Position numbers and translations under genes: made by a program
Assembly (NCBI GenBank): GCA_934533135.1
Contig: CAKTBG010000011.1
Span: 1 to 64,000 of the forward strand
Source of the DNA: an uncultured Faecalibacterium sp.
GTDB lineage: Bacteria > Bacillota > Clostridia > Oscillospirales > Ruminococcaceae
Length of the DNA stretch: 64,000 nt
Reading direction: 5' to 3'
In this document: one piece after another, positions 17,601 through 25,701 of the stretch
How the letters are laid out: the number at the start of each line of letters is the position of its first letter
How positions within the stretch are numbered: position 1 is the stretch's first letter
The notes under the pieces: generated by a model
Seen by the model: only the letters and a program-made list of their open reading frames with translations
What the model was told of the DNA's origin: nothing
Databases searched by the model: none

Positions 17601-18848
17601 GACAGTTGCTGTTGCGCTGACACTTACCGTACCCGTACATTCTGCATTTACCTTTGTTCCCTCTCCAGTATCAACACCACCTTCTGTCGCACCAGCGGCG
17701 TTTTTTAGTTCAAATTTCCTAACGGACTTTATATATGCCTCGTGTTCTTTCTCTGTTCCATTATCCGATTCATCAAAATCCGGCGACCATTCATCTTCAA
17801 TCGAAAAATCTTCTTCATACTCGCCAAGATATGCCACACCTGCATCCGCCGTATGTTCATCGTATGTCAGATCTTTGCTGTCAGCAGTATCTTCAATTTT
17901 CAGCGCATCGAACACATCCGTGACTTCCAGCGTATCATCGCCATGGATCGTGACTGTGTCACCGTTGACTGCAATCGAAGCAACTTTTACAACCAGCAGT
18001 TCGCCCGGTGCGTACTCATAGGTAAGGATATCGCCGACCTGCAGATTTTTGATTTCTGCGCTGGCATTTGCAATGGTATAGTTCAGCCCATCGTCATCCT
18101 GACTGACAATATTGTTTTTGCCTGCAGCAGAGTCTTCCCTCGTCAAAAGAGTTACATCTTGATTAACGACCACAAAGTTGGTCGTTGCATCATCATCAAG
18201 GTTAATAACACGATCTTCCGGAAAGTCGTTGACTGTCGCCCCGGCAAGGTCTACCATATCTTTTGTGTTTGATGTATTGGTGAACGCTTCACACAGCGGA
18301 GCGTGTTCTGCTTTATCAAACAAATATCCTTTTATAATATAGTAGTCCGGGATTTCCCCAACGATTGCTACTTTCACTGTGCCGTCAGTTGTTTTATCAA
18401 CTGCCACCGTACCACTGGCAACCATCTGTTCTTCGCTGTCGTCGGTATAAATCCCCACCACAAGATCCGCATCCTCCTCAGCGACATACTTCACCGTGGC
18501 GGTGCTGCCGTTCATAGTGATGCCGATGACCCGGTTTCCCGAAGAGAAATTGCTTCCATTCTCTCCATCCAGATCCATGCCATCCAGCAGCAGTTTGCCG
18601 AAGCTGTTCGTTGCCTCCATGGACACATTGGAGGTGTCCACCGTGGCATTCTGTTCCTGCACCGGGGCAGAATCCGCCTGTGCCGTCAGGAACGGGTCGG
18701 ACGCAATGGCCTGCACGAGGTCGGCATCCGGCTGTGATTGAACCGTGATGGTCTGGCTCAAGCTGTTATCCGACGCCGCCAGCGCACTCAAAGGTGCCGC
18801 GCTGACCAGCATCGTCAAGGACAGAAGGATCGCAAGTAGCCTTTTCAT
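14619..18848 (-). CDS. BspA-like leucine-rich-repeat surface protein
   Basis: A 1,409-residue predicted exported protein. A signal peptide (residues 1-24, AAPLSALAA) precedes about 680 residues of beta-rich sequence with no recognised family. An Asp/Pro repeat linker follows (about 702-736), then BspA-type LRR_5 repeats of about 23 residues (about 765-1170; units such as AFSGCTSLESVTIPTGI). A Gly/Ser/Pro linker leads to a hydrophobic helix (about 1297-1326) and a final 80-residue beta domain like a carboxypeptidase-regulatory or transthyretin-like fold. BspA-like proteins mediate adhesion and binding to host or other bacteria. Base composition is patchy: the ends are GC-rich, while 15.4-18.4 kb is markedly AT-rich in third positions. 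ATG at 18848 with AAAGGA upstream. Confidence 0.85.
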   Translation of the reverse strand: MKRLLAILLSLTMLVSAAPLSALAASDNSLSQTITVQSQPDADLVQAIASDPFLTAQADSAPVQEQNATVDTSNVSMEATNSFGKLLLDGMDLDGENGSNFSSGNRVIGITMNGSTATVKYVAEEDADLVVGIYTDDSEEQMVASGTVAVDKTTDGTVKVAIVGEIPDYYIIKGYLFDKAEHAPLCEAFTNTSNTKDMVDLAGATVNDFPEDRVINLDDDATTNFVVVNQDVTLLTREDSAAGKNNIVSQDDDGLNYTIANASAEIKNLQVGDILTYEYAPGELLVVKVASIAVNGDTVTIHGDDTLEVTDVFDALKIEDTADSKDLTYDEHTADAGVAYLGEYEEDFSIEDEWSPDFDESDNGTEKEHEAYIKSVRKFELKNAAGATEGGVDTGEGTKVNAECTGTVSVSATATVKYYVTPDKQCFSFVADAAMAANVVISGKIETRIRLGSFGVAPIPGLYIGFDPAFVAKAEVKLTVSAKTSTQIGFSYDSIDSVAKNLSKTPHTSIKTSVEGMIYVGIDLCPNIKVLGAVAKVELTAEVGGKATISIRLKSTEIEMNAASKHGCNTCYTVALDANLKVSAKLSFLNLKKFTLTFDFVDASISLGKVYWAPEYDDLGWGDCPHTKYRMIIMLIGCDDPTGAEVYVSKDGGTAQPMGAIDDSGYLKLYLDPGKYQMTATVDDVIYRSSIFTIRESDLTVKLSRDYVPEPDPDPDQPETPDPDKPDPDNPDPDTPGESEPDYVLENGVLTINSEKIMMDYTSAEETPWYEFRDSIRQIVVKSGVQKISPYAFAECANVTNVIFEGTLTEIAAAAFEGCQDLELVDYGGTQESWNSVVIGEKNEPLYTAIIQCRDGNITPSEAEMKSGTCGDNLKWTLNYQGVLTITGYGRMTNYQWGTSPWYGDKVKRVILKAEGGTGSIDSIGDYAFAGCDKLTSINIPNRVRIAYHMLDGCSSLETIVIPDDVTWIESGAFNNCTSLKTVVLPAVMSSGYIAQGAFSGCTSLESVTIPTGIQVIESNVFSGCTSLKNVVIPSDIQEVRKNAFLNCSSLKELDFQNGLTTIKDSAFSGCESMTKITLPESVTSIGQDAFYNCKSLESITLPKKIAEISRGMFSDCVNLKSVTIPQSVTSIGHYTFYGCENLNEVYFAGTQEQWNAITCGNANDALKSATIHCTDGDIVPTAENSITTGKTTTDNATLHAVFNGLTAGEDYAVIVSKSAENPLDAANLIYINQKTAGANGVLDVPFISSESGAAYVVACRKGGSTNPGGNTGKDDSGSTSKPGGDTTKPSTPEQPSTSGGGGGAIVAVVLIGGAAAAVTAGVILMMPVEVSGVAQLGDGNVLANANVQLMKDGQQVAQTTTDESGHFALEVKRGEYQMNVTTVNPETGEQTVRTASVKAPAKNGTFTF

Positions 18849-18896
18849 AATGCATGATTCCTTTCGTTGTTTGCAATTGATACAATCTTTATGCCA

Positions 18897-18944
18897 AGTG
18901 TAATCTACCAAAAACCCGTTTGTCAACGTGATATCTACCAAAAA
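18897..18944 (-). promoter_or_regulatory. Promoter of the surface protein gene with paired direct repeats
   Basis: Minus-strand -35 TTGACA (18921-18926), 18-bp spacer, -10 TACACT (18897-18902). A 12-base direct repeat ATCTACCAAAAA occurs at 18903-18914 and 18933-18944, 30 bases apart, one copy between -35 and -10 and one just upstream of the -35. Same-face spacing around the promoter suggests a regulator binding site. Confidence 0.5.
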
Positions 18945-18971
18945 TCCCCCAGCATTTTTGGCAGTTCAAAC

Positions 18972-19025
18972 GAAAAAACAGGTGCATCTCCGGAGCATCA
19001 AACTCCCAAGAATACACTTGTTTTA
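18972..19025 (-). terminator. Probable terminator of the pepV-DUF3842 transcript
   Basis: Imperfect long inverted repeat with arms AAACAAGTGTATTC / ATGCACCTGTTT on the minus strand, followed by a T-run. It lies about 235 bases past the DUF3842 stop, beyond a repeat cluster. Confidence 0.5.
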
Positions 19026-19093
19026 TCCCTGCTGTCTCTGCCCTCAGCCGTGGGGCCGTCGCTTTGCCGGTATTCGCGCAAGCTTTACCGGCC
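19026..19093. other. Non-coding stretch between the terminator and the repeat unit
   Basis: No gene or clear signal seen. GC-rich, probably repeat-derived; it shares no long match with the other copies in the window. Confidence 0.3.
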
Positions 19094-19150
19094 TGCCAAG
19101 GGCTCAACGGGTTGTGGCACCCAGCAGATATTTCGTGCCTTGGGCGGCAC
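19094..19150 (+). repeat. 57-bp repeat, copy 1 (inverted copy at 23975-24031)
   Basis: Begins TGCCAAGGGCTCAACGGG and ends CCTTGGGCGGCA. A near-identical copy (one or two mismatches by eye) lies in the opposite orientation at 23975-24031. The ends are partly complementary, so each copy can fold. The sequence on either side is unrelated, so 57 bp is the repeat unit. Confidence 0.85.
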
Positions 19151-19220
19151 TCATATCTCGCTGACCACTGCCCCAACAACTCCTCCCTGTTTCGGCCACT
19201 GGCCGCGGTCGTCGTCGTTG

Positions 19221-19259
19221 CCCTCTGGGAGAGCTGTCTGCGAAGCAGACTGAGAGGGC
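19221..19259 (+). repeat. Hairpin repeat touching the DUF3842 stop codon
   Basis: CTCTGGGAGAG followed by GTCTGC/GCAGAC and TGAGAGGGCT. Its last base lies within the DUF3842 stop codon on the opposite strand. Confidence 0.8.
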
Positions 19260-19678
19260 TACCGGCACCCGCTGCTGCAGAGCTGCCGGACCTTCTGGGC
19301 GGCAGCCTGCACCAGCTGGGAAATGGGCTGTTCGGGCACGCCGACGATGTAGTTGTCGCAGTGGTTCACCGGCACCAGCACCCGCCGGGCGCAGCTCTGG
19401 CAGACGGCCATCGCCATTTCCGGCGTGATCTCACCCATCAGCGCGTCGGCAATGACGATCCCGATGGGGCCGACGATGATATCCGCCGTGCGGCAGTTGA
19501 CCACCACGGCGTTCCGGCCGGTGGCGGCGCGGCGGGCACCGGCTTTGAGCATGGCCGACGCCGCAAGGCTGTTGGTGCCCACGGCGATCAGCTCTTCCTC
19601 CGGGCAGGCCGCTGCAATGGCCGCGACCAGCTGGCGGCCCAAACCGCCGCCCTGTCCATCAATTACCAAAATCTTCAT
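19259..19678 (-). CDS. DUF3842 family protein
   Basis: A 139-residue protein of the DUF3842 family, found in Clostridia and of unknown role. It has a Rossmann-like start (MKILVIDGQGGGLGRQLV) suggesting nucleotide or small-molecule binding and conserved cysteines (NCRTAD, VNHCDNYIVG). It lies 14 bases downstream of the dipeptidase gene and is probably cotranscribed. The ribosome site is weak. A hairpin repeat abuts its stop codon. Confidence 0.85.
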   Translation of the reverse strand: MKILVIDGQGGGLGRQLVAAIAAACPEEELIAVGTNSLAASAMLKAGARRAATGRNAVVVNCRTADIIVGPIGIVIADALMGEITPEMAMAVCQSCARRVLVPVNHCDNYIVGVPEQPISQLVQAAAQKVRQLCSSGCR

Positions 19679-19692
19679 CGTACGTTCTTTTC

Positions 19693-21081
19693 TCAGAAGT
19701 CGATCTCTTCGAGGCGCAGCAGCGCGAGGATGTAGATCTTCAGTGCTTCCAGCAGCTTGTCGATGGGGGCTGCCTCGTTTGCACCGTGCATCGGGCCGCC
19801 GAACTCGGGCAGCACCATGTCGTTGTGCTCCGGGCCAAAGCTGACTGCATAGGGGAAATGGCGGGCATAGGTGCCGCCGCCCATGGTGAACGGGATGGCA
19901 TTCTCGCCGGTGACCTCGTTGTAAGTCTCGATGCAGGCTTTGATGGCCGGGGTGTCTGCCTCAATATAGAACGGCTCCGCGGTCTTTTCTTCCACCAGCT
20001 CGGCACCGGTGCCGATGGCGGCGCGGATGCTGGCCGCGATCTTCTCGCCGTTGATGCAGGTGGGGAAACGGCTGTCCAGCGTCTGGACCATCTTGCCGTC
20101 CTCCATATAGATCCGGCCGCCGATGATGGTCAGCGGGCCAAAGGGACCGTCGGCGCAGTTGATGCCCAGACCTTCACCGGCCGTGGAGCAGTGCAGTTTC
20201 ATGACCGACTCCAGATAGGCGCGCTCTGCCTCGTTGCAGAGGTCATTCTCCAGCAGATAGTGCATCACCAGACCGATGGCGTTGACGGTACCGGCGGGCA
20301 TGGCGGCGTGGCCGGACTTGCCCCAGCCGCGGATCCGGACACCGGTTCCTTCCGGCTCAAGGGTGATGTTGGGTGCATTTTTCAGCTTGGTGATGTCCGT
20401 TTCCACCAGTGCGCTGGCACGGTCGGGCACCGCATTGTTGGCCACACCGCCCACGAACTCCTTGATGACGCCGTTGCAGACCGGGCTGACCAGCTTGCCG
20501 CCGAACTGCCCCTTCTCGCCGTTGCAGACCGGGAACTCCGCGTCCGGGGTAAAGCAGAACACCGGGGCGGGATAGTTCTTGAGGTAGTATTCCACATCGT
20601 TCATGTGGGTCTCCTCGTTGTCGCCCACCAGCGCACGGATGGGATATTTCAGCGCGACCCCCTCTTCCTTGAGGAACTTCAGGGCGTACAGGGTGGTCAC
20701 CATGGGGCCTTTGTCGTCGGCCACGCCGCGGCCCAGCAGCCAGCCGTCCTGAATGCGCATCTTGAACGGGTCATCCGACCAGCCGTTGCCCTCGGGCACC
20801 ACGTCTACGTGGCAGATGGTGGCCAGATACTTTTCCGGATCGGCACCGGCCAGCTCTGCGTAGCCGATGTAGTTTTCACAGTTGCGGGTGGCGAGACCCA
20901 TGCCCGCTGCCAGCTCCAGCGTCTTGTCCAGCGCGGCGCGTGCGCCCAGACCAAAGGGGGCACCCTCGGCGGGGGTGCTCTCCACGCTGTTGATCGCAAC
21001 AAGAGCTGCGATGTCCTTCAGGAGCTGTTCTTTGTTCGCCGCGATAAACGCGTCGATCTTCTGGTTCAATGCCTGATCCAT
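19693..21081 (-). CDS. pepV: M20 family dipeptidase, PepV/Sapep type
   Basis: A 462-residue cytoplasmic metallo-dipeptidase. Metal and catalytic positions of clan MH are visible: H91-x-D93 in [13 protein letters not shown] (D122/D123), the EE pair in GDNEETHMN (about 156-157), PDAEFPV, and the late EHNDMVLP histidine. Length and the long lid insertion match PepV rather than the short CPG2 type. Likely role is the last step of peptide use, cleaving dipeptides with an unblocked N-terminus. A promoter with -35 TGGAAT (21154-21159) and -10 TACAAT (21131-21136) lies just upstream. Confidence 0.92.
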   Translation of the reverse strand: MDQALNQKIDAFIAANKEQLLKDIAALVAINSVESTPAEGAPFGLGARAALDKTLELAAGMGLATRNCENYIGYAELAGADPEKYLATICHVDVVPEGNGWSDDPFKMRIQDGWLLGRGVADDKGPMVTTLYALKFLKEEGVALKYPIRALVGDNEETHMNDVEYYLKNYPAPVFCFTPDAEFPVCNGEKGQFGGKLVSPVCNGVIKEFVGGVANNAVPDRASALVETDITKLKNAPNITLEPEGTGVRIRGWGKSGHAAMPAGTVNAIGLVMHYLLENDLCNEAERAYLESVMKLHCSTAGEGLGINCADGPFGPLTIIGGRIYMEDGKMVQTLDSRFPTCINGEKIAASIRAAIGTGAELVEEKTAEPFYIEADTPAIKACIETYNEVTGENAIPFTMGGGTYARHFPYAVSFGPEHNDMVLPEFGGPMHGANEAAPIDKLLEALKIYILALLRLEEIDF

Positions 21082-21130
21082 GATTGATTTTCGTCCTTTC
21101 TTTGTTGTATCTCAAGACACATCGTTGTGT

Positions 21131-21159
21131 ATTGTAGCATATTTGCGGGGAAAATTCCA
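21131..21159 (-). promoter_or_regulatory. Predicted promoter of pepV
   Basis: Minus-strand TGGAAT (21154-21159), 17-bp spacer, TACAAT (21131-21136). Confidence 0.5.
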
Positions 21160-21182
21160 TGGTCATTTTGCGCGACGCCGCT

Positions 21183-21668
21183 TCAGCCGACCGCAAAGAA
21201 GGTGCTCAGCGCACCCAGCAGACCCGCGCTGGCCAGACCCATGATGATGCCGGCCAGCAGCACACCGCCCATACAGGCCACCAGCACATCCTTGAACTTC
21301 ATGTCCAGAATGGATCCGGCCAGCGTGCCGGTCCACGCACCGGTGCCGGGCAGCGGGATGCCGACAAAGAGCAGCAACGCCAGCGGCAGGCCGCGGCCGG
21401 CCTTGGCCTCCAGCGCACGGCCGCCTTTTTCGCCCTTGACGATGCAGAACCTGCAGAAGGGGCCGATGACGGGTTTGTGGTAGCCCCAGATCAGGAACTT
21501 GCGGGCAAACAGATAGATGAAGGGCACCGGGATCATGTTGCCGAGCACGCAGACCAGATAGGTCGGCAGCACCGGAAGCCCCATCCCCAACCCGATGGGG
21601 ATCGCGCCGCGCAGCTCGATGATGGGAACCATCGAGATGAAAAAGACGAGCAGATAATTTTTGATCAT
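21183..21668 (-). CDS. Small multidrug export family protein (COG2426)
   Basis: A 161-residue membrane protein with four to five hydrophobic segments and the family motif VPIIELRGAIPIGLGMG at its N-terminus, later PLPGTGAWTGTLAGS. The family is annotated as putative small multidrug exporter, but the function is poorly supported and it also resembles DedA-type proteins. Third gene of the MATE-xth operon, 29 bases after xth, with AGGAG nine bases before the ATG. Confidence 0.85.
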   Translation of the reverse strand: MIKNYLLVFFISMVPIIELRGAIPIGLGMGLPVLPTYLVCVLGNMIPVPFIYLFARKFLIWGYHKPVIGPFCRFCIVKGEKGGRALEAKAGRGLPLALLLFVGIPLPGTGAWTGTLAGSILDMKFKDVLVACMGGVLLAGIIMGLASAGLLGALSTFFAVG

Positions 21669-21697
21669 AAACAGTTGCTCCTATTAGAAAGGGGGTG

Positions 21698-22450
21698 TTA
21701 CAGGTCGATCTGCAGCTCCACCGGGCAGTGGTCGGAGCCAAAGATCTCGTTGTGGATCTCCGCAGCCCGGATCCGATCGGCGATCCGGTTGGACACGAGG
21801 AAATAATCGATCCGCCAGCCTGCGTTCTTCTCGCGGGCATGGAAGCGGTAGCTCCACCAGCTGTATTTGACTTCTTCCGGGTGGAGCAGACGGAAGCTGT
21901 CGGCAAACCCTGCTGCCAGAAGCTCGGTCATCTTGGCGCGTTCCTGATCGGTAAAGCCCGCACTCATCCGGTTGGTCTTGGCATTCTTGATGTCGATCTC
22001 GGTGTGCGCCACGTTCAGGTCGCCGCAGAGGATCACCGGCTTTTTCGCGTCCAGATCCAGCAGATACGCCCGGAAATCGTCTTCCCAGTTCATGCGGTAG
22101 TCCAGCCGCTTTAAGCCGTCCTGACTGTTGGGGGTATAGCAGTTGACGAGATAGAAACCCGGATATTCCAGCGTCAGCACCCGGCCCTCGTGGTCATGCT
22201 GCTCGATGCCGATGCCCTGCGTCACCGCCAGCGGCGGCTGCCTGCACCAGCAGGCCGTACCGGAGTAGCCCTTCTTCTCGGCGGAATAGGTATATTCGGT
22301 GTAGCCCTCGGGCGCAAAATCGGCCTGTCCCGGCTGCATCTTCGTCTCCTGCACCGAAAAGATGTCGGCATCCAGTGCGGCAAAGCTGGCCGCAAAGTCG
22401 TGGGTCAGGCAGGCACGCAGGCCGTTTACATTCCAGCTGATGAGTTTCAT
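21698..22450 (-). CDS. xth: Exodeoxyribonuclease III
   Basis: A 250-residue AP endonuclease/3'-5' exonuclease of the ExoIII family, acting in base excision repair. Motifs: MKLISWNVNGLRA start, QETK metal ligand (about 35-38), CGDLNVAHTEIDI, and the terminal GSDHCPV catalytic histidine. GTACWCRQ replaces the usual GTAVFTK. It sits 20 bases behind the MATE gene in the same operon. Confidence 0.94.
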   Translation of the reverse strand: MKLISWNVNGLRACLTHDFAASFAALDADIFSVQETKMQPGQADFAPEGYTEYTYSAEKKGYSGTACWCRQPPLAVTQGIGIEQHDHEGRVLTLEYPGFYLVNCYTPNSQDGLKRLDYRMNWEDDFRAYLLDLDAKKPVILCGDLNVAHTEIDIKNAKTNRMSAGFTDQERAKMTELLAAGFADSFRLLHPEEVKYSWWSYRFHAREKNAGWRIDYFLVSNRIADRIRAAEIHNEIFGSDHCPVELQIDL

Positions 22451-22470
22451 TTCCCCATTCCCTTCTGATC

Positions 22471-23844
22471 TTATGCGTGATATTTCGTTTTCCAGACGCC
22501 GCTCTGAAAGCGCGCCACAAAGCAGATGACCCGGCAGATCCAGTCCACCACCATGGCGATCCAGACGCCGATGGCACCCATGCCCATCTGGACGCCGATG
22601 ACGTAGCTGAACCCCAGACGCCAGACGGCCATGCTGAGGATGGAGACGATCATCGTGAATTTCACGTCGTTGGCGGCACGCAGCGCGTTGGGCAGCACAA
22701 AGGAGCTGGGCCAGAGCAGGATGCCGAAGCCCGCATGGATCTGCACCAGCAGGATCGCCAGCTCCATCGTCTCCCCCGACAGGGCATAGATGCCGACCAG
22801 CGGCCGCAAAAAGAGCAGGATGGCTCCATTGAAGATGCCCATGGCGATGTAGGCCCAGAGCACCAGCTTGCGGGTATAGTAGACCACCTGCGCGTCATCC
22901 CCTGCGCCAATGCACCGCCCCACCACCGTGATCATGGCCAGACTGATGGCCTGCCCCGGGATGCAGCCCATGCCGTCGAGGTTGTTTGCCACCGCGTTGG
23001 CTGCGATCTGCACCGTGCCGAAGGTGGAGATGATGCTGACCACCAGAATGCGCCCGGCTTGGAACAGGCTGTTCTCGAACGCCGACGGGATGCCGATGCC
23101 GAGGATCCGTCTGGCCAGACGGCCGTTCAGCCGGGTGGTCTTGGGAACGGTCAGCATCTGCCCCTTCCGGTAGCAGCAGGACAGGATCAGTGCCGCCGCC
23201 ACCACACGGGAGAGGACGCTGGGCCATGCTACGCCGTCCACGCCCATCTTCAGGAAAAAGATGCAGACGGCGTTGCCCACAATATTGATGATGTTCATCA
23301 GGATGCTGATCTGCATCGAGATCTTGGAGTTGCCCATGCTGCGGTAGAGGGCTGCGCCCGCGTTGTACAGCGCGAGGAAGGGATAGCTCAGAGCCGTGAT
23401 CTTCAGGTACAGGACACCGGCCTCCAGCACATCCGCTTCGATGCTGCCGTAGCACAGCCGGATCATGGGGCGTGCCAGCACAAAGCAGAGCAGCCCGATG
23501 CCCGCACCCAGCAGCGCACTGAGCAGGATCAGCTGGCCGGAGCTGTTGTTGGCGTGCTCCTGCTCCTGCGCACCGAGGTACTGGCTGATCACCACCGCGC
23601 CGCCGGTGGCCAAGGCCGCAAACAGCACGATGATGAGGTTGTTGATCATATCCACAAGGCTGACGCCCGAAATGGCCGCCTCGCCGCAGCGGGAGACCAT
23701 CATGGTATCGGCCATGCCGACCGTGACTGCCAGCAGCTGCTCCACCAGCAGCGGTCCGGTCAATTTGAGCAATTCCGCCTGTGTGAACAGCGGTTTCCGT
23801 CCGCCGAACAGCGGCTTTTTTGCAGGGATGGTTTCAGCGTTCAT
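22471..23844 (-). CDS. MATE family efflux transporter (1)
   Basis: A 457-residue, 12-helix multidrug and toxin extruder driven by Na+ or H+. Typical features are the PLLVEQLLAVTVGMADTMMVSRCGEAAISGVSLV start and the second-half repeat beginning GIPSAFENSLFQAGRILVV. First gene of a three-gene operon with xth and the small exporter. A promoter with -35 TTTACA and -10 TAAGAT lies upstream, beside the 57-bp repeat copy 2. Confidence 0.93.
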   Translation of the reverse strand: MNAETIPAKKPLFGGRKPLFTQAELLKLTGPLLVEQLLAVTVGMADTMMVSRCGEAAISGVSLVDMINNLIIVLFAALATGGAVVISQYLGAQEQEHANNSSGQLILLSALLGAGIGLLCFVLARPMIRLCYGSIEADVLEAGVLYLKITALSYPFLALYNAGAALYRSMGNSKISMQISILMNIINIVGNAVCIFFLKMGVDGVAWPSVLSRVVAAALILSCCYRKGQMLTVPKTTRLNGRLARRILGIGIPSAFENSLFQAGRILVVSIISTFGTVQIAANAVANNLDGMGCIPGQAISLAMITVVGRCIGAGDDAQVVYYTRKLVLWAYIAMGIFNGAILLFLRPLVGIYALSGETMELAILLVQIHAGFGILLWPSSFVLPNALRAANDVKFTMIVSILSMAVWRLGFSYVIGVQMGMGAIGVWIAMVVDWICRVICFVARFQSGVWKTKYHA

Positions 23845-23925
23845 TCACACTCTCCTATTCGATTCCGGGTCCGCCCCGGCATTGTTCCTTTTTCGTGTTT
23901 CCTTTGATTCTGTGCAATCAATATC

Positions 23926-23954
23926 ATCTTAGCACACCCGCCTGCGGTTGTAAA
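23926..23954 (-). promoter_or_regulatory. Predicted promoter of the MATE-xth operon
   Basis: Minus-strand TTTACA (23949-23954), 17-bp spacer, TAAGAT (23926-23931). Confidence 0.6.
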
Positions 23955-23974
23955 GGCAAGCTTTCTTTTTCGGT

Positions 23975-24031
23975 GTGCCGCCCAAGGCACGAAAGATCTG
24001 CTGGGTGCCACAACCCGTTGAGCCCTTGGCA
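23975..24031 (-). repeat. 57-bp repeat, copy 2, inverted relative to 19094-19150
   Basis: Reverse complement of the copy at 19094-19150 with one or two differences. It lies upstream of the MATE promoter. The pair brackets the pepV-to-MATE block (about 4.8 kb). Confidence 0.85.
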
Positions 24032-24417
24032 AATGGGGAAAGCCCCCGCAGATTGCGCTGGGCTTGGTGTGTCACAAGCGGGCGGGCCCTGTTCTCCGGC
24101 ACTTTGTTAAGAAAATCCCCAGCAAATTTGTGCGTTCCGCCAAAAGTACGGATCTGTCGCCGTTTTGGGGAGATTTTTTTCAGAAAAGACTTGTATTTTT
24201 GGAGCAAACGTGATAATCTTGTATCCAACAAGGGGCGGGTGCTTGGATACATTTCTTCTCCCCGCACACTCTTGTGCTTCCTTCTTCATTTTTTTGCTAT
24301 TTTCTTCATTTACCTTCTTATCATTTACCCTGCTGTTCCCGCAAGGGAGCAAGAAAGGCGATGACCCATCCTGCACCGGGTCACCGCCTTTTCTTTTTGT
24401 TCGGGTCTGGCTGCTGT
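24032..24417. other. Intergenic region with an inverted repeat and a terminator
   Basis: No credible gene. It contains a perfect 9-bp inverted repeat TGTATCCAA (24220-24228) / TTGGATACA (24243-24251) with a 14-bp centre, and a stem-loop GGCGATGACCC / GGGTCACCGCC at about 24356-24387 that is flanked by T-runs on both strands and probably terminates folC on the minus strand. Confidence 0.5.
24354..24394 (-). terminator. Probable terminator of folT-folC
   Basis: Stem AAAGGCGGTGACCC / GGGTCATCGCCTTT (one mismatch) some 30 bases after the folC stop. Usable in both directions. Confidence 0.6.
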
Positions 24418-25689
24418 TCAGCGGGTCAGGGCTTCAAAGGCCTGCCGGACGTCGCCTGAGAAGTAGAGCGTTCCCAGTGCGCAGACCGGACCTTCTCCGC
24501 CCAGTTCCAATGCGCGGGCGACGCCTGCCTCGATGCTGGGTGCCGCTTCCGCCCGAAAGCCCGCGGCACGGATCTGCGCCGCCAGCGTCTCGGCGGGCGT
24601 TGCGCGGGGGGTGTGCGCCGCCACAGTCACAAACTGTCTGGCCAGCGGTTCCAGCAGAGCCAGCATCTCGCTGACGTCCTTATCCGCCATGATGCTGATG
24701 AGGAACACGAATTTCTCGCCCGGGAACCGATCCTGCAGGCTCTGTACGGTGGCGCGCATTCCGTGGGCGTTGTGGCTGCCGTCCAGCAGAAACGCCGGCG
24801 AATGCCGCAGCAGCTCGAATCGACCCGGCCAGCGCACCGTCTCAAGCCCCTTCCGGATGGCTTCTTCGGGGATGTTCCACCCCTTTTCCCGCAGAACGCG
24901 GAGGGTCGTGATGGCGGTTGCCGCGTTTTTGGGCTGGTAGCTGCCGATGAGGGGCAGCCGAACGCCGTTCAGCCCGTCAAAATCAAAGGTCACTTCGTCG
25001 AGGTCGCCGCCGTCACAACGCAGCTTGTGGAAATCCACCACCGTCAGCGGCGCGTGCATCTCGGCGGCTTTTTTTGCGATCACCGCATCGGCTTCGGGCA
25101 CCCCGCCATAGCTGACCACCGGGCAGCCCTCTTTGAGGATGCCCGCCTTGGCCGCGGCGATGTCGGCGATGGTGGGGCCAAGCTCCTTCACATGATCCAT
25201 GCCCAGTGCCGTGATGACGGCACACTCCGGTGCGTCGATGACGTTGGTGGAGTCCAGTGTGCCGCCCAAGCCCACTTCCAGCACCACGATGTCACAGTGC
25301 TTCTCGGCAAAGTAGAGCATCCCCAACGCCGTGATGATCTCGAACTCGGTGGGCACATCGGCCATGGCGTCGGCGGCGGGCTGGATCCGTTCCACCAGCC
25401 GCACCAGCTCGTCATCCCCGATCTGCACCCCGTCCACCTGGATCCGCTCATTGAAGCGGTTGATGAAGGGCGAGGTATACAGCCCCACGCGGCAGCCCGC
25501 CGCCTGCAGGCAGGAGGCCAGCATCGCCGCCGTGCTGCCTTTGCCGTTGGTGCCCGCCACATGGATGAATTTCAGATCCTTGTGCGGGTCGCCCAGAGCC
25601 GCCAGCAGGGTGCGGGTGCGGGTCAGGCCGGGTTTATGGCCTGCCCACTGCACCGCGTGAATGTATTCCATAGCCGATTCGTAGTTCAT
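24418..25689 (-). CDS. folC: Folylpolyglutamate synthase / dihydrofolate synthase
   Basis: A 423-residue Mur-ligase-like enzyme that adds glutamates to folates (and in bacteria also makes dihydrofolate). The P-loop HVAGTNGKGSTAAM (43-56), the YTSPFINRFNERI segment and LLDGSHNAHGM in the C-terminal domain are all typical. It lies 12 bases downstream of the folate transporter gene folT and shares its riboswitch, which fits: imported folate is trapped by polyglutamylation. Confidence 0.94.
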   Translation of the reverse strand: MNYESAMEYIHAVQWAGHKPGLTRTRTLLAALGDPHKDLKFIHVAGTNGKGSTAAMLASCLQAAGCRVGLYTSPFINRFNERIQVDGVQIGDDELVRLVERIQPAADAMADVPTEFEIITALGMLYFAEKHCDIVVLEVGLGGTLDSTNVIDAPECAVITALGMDHVKELGPTIADIAAAKAGILKEGCPVVSYGGVPEADAVIAKKAAEMHAPLTVVDFHKLRCDGGDLDEVTFDFDGLNGVRLPLIGSYQPKNAATAITTLRVLREKGWNIPEEAIRKGLETVRWPGRFELLRHSPAFLLDGSHNAHGMRATVQSLQDRFPGEKFVFLISIMADKDVSEMLALLEPLARQFVTVAAHTPRATPAETLAAQIRAAGFRAEAAPSIEAGVARALELGGEGPVCALGTLYFSGDVRQAFEALTR

Positions 25690-25701
25690 CGTGATCCCTT
25701 C

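Noticed and set aside
22477-23907. Plus-strand frame opposite the first MATE gene
   Set aside because: Low-complexity Asp/His/Gln translation, no membrane helices or motifs; shadow of the real gene.
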